Positions 51,283-59,425 of a DNA stretch of 64,000 nucleotides are shown piece by piece (within the stretch, counting starts at the first letter, position 1; the number at the start of each line of letters is the position of its first letter). The notes beneath the pieces were generated by a model. It ran no database searches and was not told the origin of the DNA. It saw nothing but the letters and a program-made list of their open reading frames with translations. The position numbers and the translations under genes were made by a program. The stretch comes from Providencia rettgeri (GTDB lineage Bacteria > Pseudomonadota > Gammaproteobacteria > Enterobacterales > Enterobacteriaceae), in the NCBI RefSeq assembly GCF_023205015.1, contig NZ_CP096258.1:2108001-2172000 (forward strand), in the 5' to 3' direction.

Positions 51283-53208
51283 GTGCACGACGATTTTTCT
51301 GCAGATGGCTTTTTAGCTAGAACAATTCCCGGTTTCCAGCCTCGAGAAGCACAAGTTACTATGTCAAACGCAGTAACTGAGTCGATTGAGCAGCAGCATG
51401 TGCTGGTGGCGGAAGCCGGTACTGGAACAGGAAAAACTTATGCATATTTAGTTCCTGCATTACGCAGTGGAAAAAAAGTTATTGTTTCAACGGGCTCAAA
51501 GGCCTTACAAGATCAGCTGTATCACCGGGACTTACCAACAATTATTGAGGCCATGAATTACACTGGGCGGGCAGCCTTGTTAAAGGGGCGCTCAAATTAT
51601 TTATGTCTAGAGCGATTAGACCAACAATCCCTCGGTGGTGGTAGTCTTGAGCCGGAAATATTGTCTGCTGTTGTGAGGCTACGCAGTTGGTCCATTGAAT
51701 CTGAGCTAGGTGATACAAGTACTTGCCATGATATCGCTGAAGATAGCCCGGTTTGGCCGTTGGTAACCAGCACGAATGATAATTGTCTTGGCAGTGATTG
51801 TCCGCGTTATCAAGATTGTTTTGTTTTAAAAGCACGACGCAAAGCATTAGAAGCGGATATTGTTGTTGTGAATCATCACTTATTTATGGCTGATCGAGTG
51901 GTAAAAGACACGGGGTTTGGCGAGTTAATCCCCCAAGCAGAAGTCATGATTTTTGATGAAGCGCACCAAATCCCGGATATAGCCAGCCAATATTTTGGCC
52001 AGCAACTGAGTAGTCGCCAATTGCTGGATCTAGCGCGCGATATGATTATGGCCTATCGAACAGAGCTAAAAGACCAAGTTCAGTTGCAAAAAAGTGCCGA
52101 TAGACTCACGCAAAGCACGTTAGACTTTCGGCTCAATTTGGGTGAAAACAGTTTTCGTGGCAATCTACGTGACTTACTGAAACGTCCTGAAGTACAAAGG
52201 GCGTTGACGCTACTTGATGATTCCCTTGAACTTTGTTACGAAGTGATCAAAACCACGTTAGGTCGCTCACAGAGCTTAGACTCTATTTTTGAGCGCGTCA
52301 CAATATACCGAAATCGTTTAAACCGTTTAAAAGATGTGACAATTGCGGGTTACAGCTATTGGTTTGAAAGTTATGGTCGCCATTTTTTATTGGCACTAAC
52401 CCCCTTAACGGTTGCAGATAAATTCAGTGAAATGATTGCAAGTACGCCGGCCAGTTGGGTATTTACATCAGCGACGTTGTCAGTAAATGAGAAACTAAGC
52501 CATTTCACTGACCGTTTAGGTTTAGTTACTGCAAAAACGTTATTATTAGCCAGTCCATTTGATTATCAAAGCCAAACTTTATTATGCGTTCCCCGTTTTT
52601 TACCCGAACCCAATCAACGAGGTTTAGCACAAAAATTGGCAACAATGCTACGACCTATGATTGAAAAAAATCAGGGGCGCTGCTTCTTTTTATGTACCTC
52701 ACATCTGATGATGCGCGAATTGGCGGAAGAATTTAAATCTTCATTGACATTGCCGGTCTTAATGCAGGGGGAAAGTAGTAAAAATAAACTATTGTCTCAG
52801 TTTATTTCAGCGGGGAATGCCGTGTTAGTCGCGACGAGTAGTTTCTGGGAAGGGGTTGATGTGCGAGGGGATGAACTCACTTGTGTCATTATCGATAAAC
52901 TCCCATTTACGGCCCCAGATGACCCATTATTAAGAGCCCGCATCGAAGATTGTGAATTACGAGGTGGAGATCCTTTCTCTGATGTCCAATTACCCGATGC
53001 CGTTATTACTTTAAAGCAAGGTGTGGGGCGGTTAATTCGTGATACCAGTGACTATGGTGTCATCGTTATCTGTGATAACCGTTTAGTCACTCGTCCTTAT
53101 GGTGAAGTTTTTTTACGTAGTCTTCCGCCATCACCGCGGACAAGAAGTATACAAAAAGCAATTGCATTCCTTGAAGAAAAAAGGAAGGAAGCCGATAAAG
53201 CAAGCTAA
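51283..53208 (+). CDS. yoaA: DinG/XPD-like Fe-S DNA helicase YoaA
   Basis: This 641-residue superfamily 2 helicase has Walker A AEAGTGTGKT, the Fe-S cluster cysteine region NDNCLGSDCPRYQDC, the DEAH box MIFDEAHQIPD and C-terminal motifs VATSSFWEGVDVRG and GVGRLIRD. In E. coli, YoaA partners with the chi clamp-loader subunit HolC and helps overcome replication blocks. I favour GTG 51283 (VHDDFSADG, matching the E. coli N-terminus, with AGG upstream); a longer frame from GTG 51247 has no ribosome-binding site. Confidence 0.93.
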   Translation: MHDDFSADGFLARTIPGFQPREAQVTMSNAVTESIEQQHVLVAEAGTGTGKTYAYLVPALRSGKKVIVSTGSKALQDQLYHRDLPTIIEAMNYTGRAALLKGRSNYLCLERLDQQSLGGGSLEPEILSAVVRLRSWSIESELGDTSTCHDIAEDSPVWPLVTSTNDNCLGSDCPRYQDCFVLKARRKALEADIVVVNHHLFMADRVVKDTGFGELIPQAEVMIFDEAHQIPDIASQYFGQQLSSRQLLDLARDMIMAYRTELKDQVQLQKSADRLTQSTLDFRLNLGENSFRGNLRDLLKRPEVQRALTLLDDSLELCYEVIKTTLGRSQSLDSIFERVTIYRNRLNRLKDVTIAGYSYWFESYGRHFLLALTPLTVADKFSEMIASTPASWVFTSATLSVNEKLSHFTDRLGLVTAKTLLLASPFDYQSQTLLCVPRFLPEPNQRGLAQKLATMLRPMIEKNQGRCFFLCTSHLMMRELAEEFKSSLTLPVLMQGESSKNKLLSQFISAGNAVLVATSSFWEGVDVRGDELTCVIIDKLPFTAPDDPLLRARIEDCELRGGDPFSDVQLPDAVITLKQGVGRLIRDTSDYGVIVICDNRLVTRPYGEVFLRSLPPSPRTRSIQKAIAFLEEKRKEADKAS

Positions 53209-53302
53209 ATCCCATCTTGTTTTTCTGCTATTCCTACAGTCGTTTGTGCTAATATAAACGGCATCTTTTAATCAAAAACTATTAATTTGCCGGAGTTTAG
53301 GC

Positions 53303-54004
53303 ATGTCGAGTCGTATTCTTGCTGTTGATACAGCAACAGAAGCCTGTTCAGTCGCACTTTGGTGTGATGGTGATATTATTTCGCGTTTTGCTATTTCTCC
53401 TCGGGAGCACACACAAAAAGTTTTACCAATGGTTGAGGACGTTCTTGCAGAGGCAGGAATGGGGTTGAGCCAGTTAGATGCATTGGCTTTCGGGCGTGGT
53501 CCTGGCAGTTTCACGGGTGTTCGTATTGGTGTTGGGATCGCACAAGGGCTAGCATTAGGGGCTAATTTGCCCATGATTGGCGTCTCCTCTTTGATGACAC
53601 TTGCTGAGGGCGCTTTTCGTATTGCGGGGCATAAACAGGTGTTAGTGGCTATTGATGCACGTATGTCAGAAATTTATTGTGCTCAATATCAGCGAACAGC
53701 TGAAGGTCAATGGTTAGGTGAAGACAGTGAGGCGGTTCTACTTCCCGATGATTTTACAAGTAAATTTACTAAACTTTCAGGGCTGTGGGGTTATGCAGGC
53801 ACCGGATGGGAAGCTTATCCTTCATTGCTGGATAAAGCGCCAGTTACATTAACTAATAGTCATATTACGCTGCCGGATGCACAAGATATGTTACCTATTG
53901 CTGCCCAATTGTGGAAGCTGGGAAAAGTGGTTGCTGTTGAAAATGTCGAACCGACTTATTTACGTAATGAGGTGACATGGAAAAAATTGCCTGGCCGTGA
54001 ATAA
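53303..54004 (+). CDS. tsaB: tRNA threonylcarbamoyladenosine synthesis protein TsaB
   Basis: This 233-residue ASKHA-fold protein matches E. coli TsaB (YeaZ): ILAVDTATEACSVAL, FGRGPGSFTGVRIGVGIAQGL and VEPTYLRNEVTWKKLPG at the C-terminus. With TsaD, TsaE and TsaC it makes the t6A modification at tRNA position 37 and is essential in E. coli. GCCGGAG precedes the start. The yoaA-tsaB-yeaY order is that of E. coli. Confidence 0.95.
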   Translation: MSSRILAVDTATEACSVALWCDGDIISRFAISPREHTQKVLPMVEDVLAEAGMGLSQLDALAFGRGPGSFTGVRIGVGIAQGLALGANLPMIGVSSLMTLAEGAFRIAGHKQVLVAIDARMSEIYCAQYQRTAEGQWLGEDSEAVLLPDDFTSKFTKLSGLWGYAGTGWEAYPSLLDKAPVTLTNSHITLPDAQDMLPIAAQLWKLGKVVAVENVEPTYLRNEVTWKKLPGRE

Positions 54005-54238
54005 AACACAGAAAGTGAAGTTGAATTGGTTATATCACGCGATATAACCAATAATTCATATTAAACTCATCAAATATTGATTAATAAAAATACAAATCGA
54101 ATCATTTAATAATTTCAGGTATTATTAGGTAGTAATAGAACTATTATGGCGATTTTTAACATATCGTGTTTTTGTTTGCTAAATGTTATTTAAATCTGTA
54201 TTACCTGAATTTATAATATAGCTAATCGGAGGTGGTCT

Positions 54239-54841
54239 ATGAATATTGAATTAAACTGCCGTAATGCACTTAAAGGCCTTTTTGTTGCAAGCGTATTAGC
54301 ACTAACAGGGTGTGTTTCTATACCAGCTTCAATTCAAGGTTCGGTTCCAAACCCAACAGACAACTTAGCATCTGTACAAAATGCACCTGAAATGTATATA
54401 GGTCAGGAAGCGCGTTTTGGTGGGAAAGTCCTTGCCGTTGAAAATGAAACTACAAGAACACGTTTAGAAATTGCGGTGATGGCATTAAATAAATATGATG
54501 CAGCACCAGAACTTAATGCACCGTCTATTGGGCGCATTTACGCTTACCTAAATGGTTTCCGTGAACCAAGTGATTTTACTAACCGTTATATCACTGTCGT
54601 GGGGAAAATCACTGGAGAACAGCAAGGGAAAGTAGGGCAAGTTCCTTATAAATATGTCACGTTAGATGTCACTGGTTTCCAACGCTGGAATGTCGCACAA
54701 AGCGTCATGCTCCCTCCGTCTGGCCCTTGGGGTTATGGCTATTACGGTGACCCGTACTTTTATCATCACCCATGGGGTTATGGTTATGGATATGGTTACC
54801 CTGGAGGGCCAGTCCCCGTACAAACTTATTTAACGGAATAA
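54239..54841 (+). CDS. yeaY: Slp-family outer-membrane lipoprotein YeaY
   Basis: This 200-residue lipoprotein has the lipobox ALTGC (about residues 21-25) and the Slp domain (MYIGQEARFGGKVLAVENETTRTRLEIA, YITVVGKITGEQQGKVG). The C-terminal tail is low-complexity and rich in Gly, Tyr, Pro and His (WGYGYYGDPYFYHHPWG). It matches E. coli YeaY, a paralogue of the starvation lipoprotein Slp; the function is unclear. A GGAGGT ribosome-binding site precedes the start and a terminator follows. Confidence 0.9.
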   Translation: MNIELNCRNALKGLFVASVLALTGCVSIPASIQGSVPNPTDNLASVQNAPEMYIGQEARFGGKVLAVENETTRTRLEIAVMALNKYDAAPELNAPSIGRIYAYLNGFREPSDFTNRYITVVGKITGEQQGKVGQVPYKYVTLDVTGFQRWNVAQSVMLPPSGPWGYGYYGDPYFYHHPWGYGYGYGYPGGPVPVQTYLTE

Positions 54842-54862
54842 CGCTTACCATATTTTCTCTAA

Positions 54863-54890
54863 AGGCCCTGCTTATAACAGGGTCTTTTTA
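54863..54890 (+). terminator. Intrinsic terminator of yeaY
   Basis: An 8-bp stem AGGCCCTG / CAGGGTCT (one G-U pair) with a 7-nt loop followed by TTTTA. Confidence 0.85.
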
Positions 54891-55064
54891 TTAGCACAAA
54901 AAGAATATCCAAATAAGCGTTAATAGATAAAAGTATGCAATAAAAACATTAAGTAAAATTTAATTCCAATAAAAGTGACTTCGGTTAACGTAATAGGCTA
55001 AATCCCTTCTTAAGTGGCTAGATAATCACTCCTAAAATCACGTAACATCATGTATAATTGCGCT

Positions 55065-55134
55065 ATCTTGTACAGATTTACATCTGTTTAACTAATTTAA
55101 GACAAACTAGGCGGCTTAGTCCGCCTAGTTTTTT
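55065..55134 (+). ncRNA. Candidate small RNA between yeaY and fadD
   Basis: A TATAAT -10 at 55053-55058 (weak -35) would start a transcript near 55065. It would fold as a first hairpin ACAGAT-ttac-ATCTGT (55072-55087), a single-stranded stretch, and then a strong terminator AAACTAGGCGG / CCGCCTAGTTT (55104-55131) with a T6 run. yeaY already has its own terminator upstream, and no reading frame fits, so an independent short RNA of about 70 nt is plausible. A fadD leader attenuator is the alternative. Confidence 0.45.
55104..55134 (+). terminator. Strong intrinsic terminator upstream of fadD
   Basis: A perfect 11-bp stem with a 6-nt loop (CTTAGT) and six T. It lies about 138 bp before fadD and after the yeaY terminator, so it serves neither gene in an obvious way. 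Confidence 0.9.
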
Positions 55135-55194
55135 CTTGAAGGAACAAAATTTATTTAGTGATAGACCTCTCAACCTTGACATTGTCTGTTTTTC

Positions 55195-55211
55195 AAACTG
55201 GTACGCTGAGT
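55195..55211 (+). promoter_or_regulatory. Candidate FadR operator upstream of fadD
   Basis: AAACTGGTACGCTGAGT resembles the FadR site pattern (AnCTGGTnnGAnnnnT) and lies 61 bp before the fadD start, where FadR control of this gene is expected. The match is partial and judged by eye. Confidence 0.4.
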
Positions 55212-55271
55212 TAATAATTTGTTAAAAGAGATGTTGAGTATAATAACTTCACTAAATTCAGGAGTAACATT

Positions 55272-56960
55272 TTGGAAAAAATCTGGCTAAAAAATTACCC
55301 TGCGGATGTGCCGGAAGAAATCAATCCTGATAGCTTCGCTTCTCTAGCAGAGTTACTTGAAAATGCGGTCTCTCAATTTGCCGATCAACCTGCATTCATT
55401 AACATGGGCGCGGTGATGACTTATCGGAAACTTGAAGAGAGAAGCCGTGCTTTTGCTGCCTACTTACAAAATGGACTTGGCCTTAAAAAAGGGGACCGTG
55501 TCGCGTTAATGATGCCAAACCTATTACAATATCCGATAGCCTTGTTTGGGATATTACGAGCAGGTATGGTTGTCGTAAACGTTAACCCACTCTATACCCC
55601 GAGAGAATTAGAGCATCAATTAAATGATAGCGGTGCAACCGCGATTGTGATTGTGTCGAATTTTGCGCATACACTGGAAAAAATTGTTTTCAATACCAAA
55701 GTGAAACACGTCATTTTAACTCGGATGGGTGACCAGCTTTCAAGGCCTAAAGCAACAATTGTGGATTTTGTTGTCAAATATGTAAAACGCTTAGTCCCTA
55801 AATATAACTTACCAGACGCCATCTCCTTTCGCCGTGCGATGCATTATGGCTATCGTATGCAATATATTAAACCGAATATCACTGGCGATGACTTGGCCTT
55901 TTTGCAATATACGGGTGGAACGACGGGTGTTGCTAAAGGGGCGATGTTAACTCATCGCAACATGTTAGCAAATATAGAGCAGGCAAGAGCCGCTTACGGG
56001 CCTGTATTGAAATTTGGCGCCGAATTTGTTGTCACGGCGTTACCGCTGTATCACGTTTTTGCATTGACAGTAAACTGCTTACTGTTTATCACGGTAGGGG
56101 GCGTCAATTTATTGATTACCAACCCTAGAGACGTCCCCGATACTGTAAAACAATTAGGACGTTATCCCGTTACTTCAATTACGGGGGTTAACACCTTATT
56201 TAATGCATGGCTACATAATGAAGAGTTCAAAAAATTGGATTTTTCACGTTTACGCCTTTCCGTTGGCGGCGGTATGCCTGTGCAAAAAGCCGTTGCAGAA
56301 AAATGGCAGAAGCTGACAGGGAAACATTTGCTCGAAGGGTATGGGCTAACAGAATGTGCACCACTAGTAACAGGTAATCCTTATACTTTAACCAGTTATA
56401 GTGGAAGCATTGGTTTACCTGTTCCGTCTACAGATGTTAAATTTCTTGATGATGAAGGCAATGAAGTTGCTAATGGTGAGCCCGGTGAAATGTGGGTCAA
56501 GGGCCCTCAAGTCATGAAAGGCTATTGGAACCGGCCTGACTCCACCGCTGATACGATAGTGGATGGCTGGTTAGCAACGGGGGATATCGCTGAAATAGAT
56601 AGCGAAGGGTATATCCGCATTGTTGATCGTAAAAAAGATATGATTATCGTTTCGGGCTTTAACGTCTATCCCAATGAAATCGAAGATGTTATTTCTGCAC
56701 ATCCTGATGTTATAGAGTGTGCTGCAATTGGCGTACCAAGTGAAAGTACCGGCGAAGCTGTTAAAGTCTTTGTTGTAACGAAAAATGCGAATTTAACCGG
56801 TGATGAGTTAAAAACCTTTTGCCGTCGTTCATTAACCGCGTATAAAGTCCCTAAGATATTTGAATTCCGTGATGAATTACCGAAATCTAATGTGGGTAAA
56901 ATTCTGCGTAAAGACCTACGTGATGAAGAAAAATTGCAAAGAGAAAAATCACAAGTATGA
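55272..56960 (+). CDS. fadD: Long-chain fatty acid-CoA ligase FadD
   Basis: This 562-residue adenylate-forming enzyme matches E. coli FadD. It has the ATP/AMP signature YTGGTTGVAKGAMLTH, LLEGYGLTECAP, the hinge DIAEIDSEGYIRIVDRKKD and the C-terminal catalytic Lys in PKSNVGKILRKDL. It activates long-chain fatty acids to acyl-CoA as they enter, linking uptake to beta-oxidation. The start is TTG 55272 behind GGAG, as in E. coli fadD, which also uses TTG. rnd follows within 90 bp in the same direction. Confidence 0.95.
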   Translation: MEKIWLKNYPADVPEEINPDSFASLAELLENAVSQFADQPAFINMGAVMTYRKLEERSRAFAAYLQNGLGLKKGDRVALMMPNLLQYPIALFGILRAGMVVVNVNPLYTPRELEHQLNDSGATAIVIVSNFAHTLEKIVFNTKVKHVILTRMGDQLSRPKATIVDFVVKYVKRLVPKYNLPDAISFRRAMHYGYRMQYIKPNITGDDLAFLQYTGGTTGVAKGAMLTHRNMLANIEQARAAYGPVLKFGAEFVVTALPLYHVFALTVNCLLFITVGGVNLLITNPRDVPDTVKQLGRYPVTSITGVNTLFNAWLHNEEFKKLDFSRLRLSVGGGMPVQKAVAEKWQKLTGKHLLEGYGLTECAPLVTGNPYTLTSYSGSIGLPVPSTDVKFLDDEGNEVANGEPGEMWVKGPQVMKGYWNRPDSTADTIVDGWLATGDIAEIDSEGYIRIVDRKKDMIIVSGFNVYPNEIEDVISAHPDVIECAAIGVPSESTGEAVKVFVVTKNANLTGDELKTFCRRSLTAYKVPKIFEFRDELPKSNVGKILRKDLRDEEKLQREKSQV

Positions 56961-57045
56961 TTGTGGTTTAGTTTTAAACTATGAATAGATGACGCCGGTT
57001 TTAGCCGGCGTCATTGTGATGAAAATAAAAAAAGAGAAACTTGTT

Positions 57046-58167
57046 TTGAATTATCGTTTAGTAACTACAGATAGCGAATTAGCCCAAGTATGCCAAGAGG
57101 CGAGTAATGCACCATGGCTCGCTTTGGATACCGAGTTTGTTCGTACCCGAACATATTACCCACAACTAGGGTTGCTACAGCTATATGATGGAAAGCAAGT
57201 TTCGTTAATTGACCCATTATTAATGACGGATTTTAGCCCGTTCAAAGCACTTCTAACTAATCCTGAGCAACTTAAATTTTTACATGCGGGGAGTGAAGAC
57301 CTTGAAGTGTTCATGCATGATTTTGATTGTGTTCCTGAGCCGATGATCGACACGCAAGTTGTGGCGGCATTTTTGGGTTACCCCATTTCTTGTGGCTTTG
57401 CGTCATTGGTTGCTGAGCATTTAGGCATTGAACTAGATAAAAGTGAATCACGGACAGACTGGCTCGCGCGTCCACTGAGTGAAAAACAATGTGATTATGC
57501 CGCTGCTGATGTGCTGTATTTACTACCATTAGCTGAAGTTTTGATGGAAAAAGTGACTGAAGCGGGCTATTTGGAAGATGCTAAAGATGAGTGTCAACGT
57601 GTTGTGGCCCGTCGGCAAAAAGCGTTAAAGCCAGAAAAAGCGTACATGAATATTCATAATGCATGGCAGCTACGTGATGAACAGCTCGCTTGTTTGCAAT
57701 TATTAGCCCAATGGCGTTTGAATCAAGCAAAAGCCCGCGATATGGCGGTTAATTTTGTGGTAAAAGAAGAGCACCTGTGGAAGGTGGCTCGTTATCTACC
57801 GAGCTCTCTCGGTGAACTCGATGCGCTTGGTTTAACGGGGCAAGAAATTCGTTGTCATGGTAAGCGCTTATTATCAATTGTTGAGCAAGCTAAACAATTG
57901 GATGAGAGCGAATACCCGGCTCCTGTAGCGAATATTACTGAACAGAGCCAATACAAAAGTGTATTTAAAGAAATTAAAGCGGTGGTCAAGGATATTGCTG
58001 AAAATGAAAAGTTTAATGCAGAACTATTGGCTTCTAGGCGGCAAATCAACCAGTTATTGTCTATTCATTGGGGGCTAAAATCGTCTACAACGCCACCTGA
58101 GCTATTGGCGGGCTGGAGAGGGCGGTTACTTGCAGAGCCCATCACAAAGTTATTAGCGAACATATAA
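57046..58167 (+). CDS. rnd: Ribonuclease D
   Basis: This 373-residue DEDD-family exoribonuclease has ExoI in WLALDTEFVRTRTYYPQLG, ExoII in FLHAGSEDLEVF, ExoIII in CDYAAADVLYLL, and C-terminal HRDC domains (AWQLRDEQLACLQLLAQWR). It trims 3' ends of tRNAs and other stable RNAs. The start is uncertain: TTG 57046 gives NYRLVTTDSEL, like E. coli RNase D, which also uses TTG; in-frame ATGs at 57019 and 56989 would add 9 or 19 residues. A 12-bp hairpin follows the stop. Confidence 0.93.
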   Translation: MNYRLVTTDSELAQVCQEASNAPWLALDTEFVRTRTYYPQLGLLQLYDGKQVSLIDPLLMTDFSPFKALLTNPEQLKFLHAGSEDLEVFMHDFDCVPEPMIDTQVVAAFLGYPISCGFASLVAEHLGIELDKSESRTDWLARPLSEKQCDYAAADVLYLLPLAEVLMEKVTEAGYLEDAKDECQRVVARRQKALKPEKAYMNIHNAWQLRDEQLACLQLLAQWRLNQAKARDMAVNFVVKEEHLWKVARYLPSSLGELDALGLTGQEIRCHGKRLLSIVEQAKQLDESEYPAPVANITEQSQYKSVFKEIKAVVKDIAENEKFNAELLASRRQINQLLSIHWGLKSSTTPPELLAGWRGRLLAEPITKLLANI

Positions 58168-58174
58168 TGTATTC

Positions 58175-58202
58175 AGGTACAAGAAGAGTGCTTCTTGTAC
58201 CT
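58175..58202 (+). terminator. Hairpin after rnd
   Basis: A perfect 12-bp stem AGGTACAAGAAG / CTTCTTGTACCT with a 4-nt loop, 7 bp after the rnd stop. Only AATTT follows, so it may stop RNA polymerase weakly or protect the mRNA 3' end. Confidence 0.6.
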
Positions 58203-58473
58203 AATTTAAATACCTGAGTCTATTTTATTTATCTTTATCTCCATTATTCATTCAATAAGCTTATAAAAACATATATCTTATTTGTTTTTAAATATGTTTA
58301 TTTGTTTTTAATTAAAAGCTGTAATTAGTCTTAAAAATTAAACTAATTCTTAATATAAAAAGTAATAAATAAAATCACTTATTACAGGGTTTTTAATTAA
58401 CCAATTAAAAAATAAAAGGTTATTTTATTTTTATGGTCTAATAATAAAAAATTGAATTATATTTCTCTCATTT
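58203..58473. other. Very AT-rich junction between rnd and the hemophilin locus
   Basis: No gene is visible. Base composition falls sharply here (long A/T stretches), as expected at the edge of acquired DNA. The promoter of the hemophilin gene should lie at its right end. Confidence 0.5.
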
Positions 58474-58492
58474 GTAAATAAAAATCATTTGC
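58474..58492 (+). promoter_or_regulatory. Candidate Fur box upstream of the hemophilin gene
   Basis: GTAAATAAAAATCATTTGC matches the 19-bp Fur consensus (GATAATGATAATCATTATC) at 13 positions, including the whole AATCATT half. It lies about 100 bp before the hemophilin start. In very AT-rich DNA such a match can arise by chance. Confidence 0.4.
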
Positions 58493-58594
58493 ATATACTC
58501 AATATCGAACATTAAAGGAAAGAATAATCTTTTATTTAATGTGTTTCTTTAATAAACCAACCTAATTCAAACTTCTATTTAAGAGGATGAATAA

Positions 58595-59338
58595 ATGAAA
58601 AAATTATCACTAATTACAGTCGCGGTATCTTTGTCTATATTTTCTGTTGGTGTTATGGCAGAAACGGAATCAGCGCAAAGCTTAAGTTACGATCTTGACC
58701 TAACAAATATTATTGTTGGTAAAACTCAATCAACCATGGGGCCACACGGTGGTAGTATTGGCGCACCGGGTATCGGTTATCGCTTTATGAGAAATGGAAA
58801 GACAATTTCGTTCTCTGGTTTAAAAAACTTAGTCACGCAAAAACCTGACAACGTGTATGTTTTGGAAAGTGGTGGTAGCCCGCACGGTGGAATGGGTAAG
58901 TTCCAATTTAGCCAGGTTGCAGATGCCGAGGTATATTTCGGTGATTGGTCACAAACTGGGGAAGCCGATGACGCAATGCACACGGTTTATTTCTCCGGTG
59001 AGAATGCAACGACAGAAGTGCCAACCAGTGGCCAAGCGACTTATACTATAGCGGGTATTAACCAATTTGCAGGTGAAGCAAAACAGACGGGTTGGTTTAA
59101 TGCTGATTTTACAGATAAATCATATACAGGTTCATTAGAAGGAACGAATAGCCACTCCATGGCAGGGGATATTAAAGAAGACGGTAAATTTAGCGGTACT
59201 GCCATTGCCAATGGAACACACCATGGTAACAGTATGGGGCAACTCTTTGGTGATAATGCTGAACACGTGGCGGGTATTCTCTCTTATGCGGATAACCGTG
59301 AGTTAGATACGGCATTTGGTGGCCAGAAAGACGAATAA
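58595..59338 (+). CDS. Hemophilin-like secreted haem-binding protein (type XI secretion substrate)
   Basis: The 247-residue protein has a Sec signal peptide (MKKLSLITVAVSLSIFSVGV, cleavage after MA near residue 22) without a lipobox cysteine, so it would be released rather than lipidated. Residues about 25-130 form a variable effector domain with two PHGG motifs (H51 and H97). The C-terminal part (about 130-247) has the glycine-rich eight-strand barrel pattern of TbpB/Slam substrates (YFSGENATTEVPTSGQATYT, GQLFGDNAEHVAGILSY, TAFGGQKD). It sits before Slam and TonB-dependent receptor genes, which matches hemophilin (HphA/HrpC) loci. AGAGGA precedes the start and a terminator follows. Ligand haem is inference. 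Confidence 0.8.
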   Translation: MKKLSLITVAVSLSIFSVGVMAETESAQSLSYDLDLTNIIVGKTQSTMGPHGGSIGAPGIGYRFMRNGKTISFSGLKNLVTQKPDNVYVLESGGSPHGGMGKFQFSQVADAEVYFGDWSQTGEADDAMHTVYFSGENATTEVPTSGQATYTIAGINQFAGEAKQTGWFNADFTDKSYTGSLEGTNSHSMAGDIKEDGKFSGTAIANGTHHGNSMGQLFGDNAEHVAGILSYADNRELDTAFGGQKDE

Positions 59339-59360
59339 TTACTGAACATGTAATTAGCTA

Positions 59361-59402
59361 AAAACAGTAGGCAAAAGTGATTTTGTCTACTGTTTTATTT
59401 TT
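59361..59402 (+). terminator. Intrinsic terminator between hemophilin and Slam genes
   Basis: AAAACAGTAG (59361-59370) pairs with CTACTGTTTT (59387-59396), continued by a G-U pair and CAAAA / TTTTG around a GTGA loop: a 16-bp stem, followed by ATTTTTG. It lies 22 bp after the hemophilin stop and 24 bp before the Slam start. Confidence 0.88.
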
Positions 59403-59425
59403 GTCATTAAAATGGTAGCCTAATC

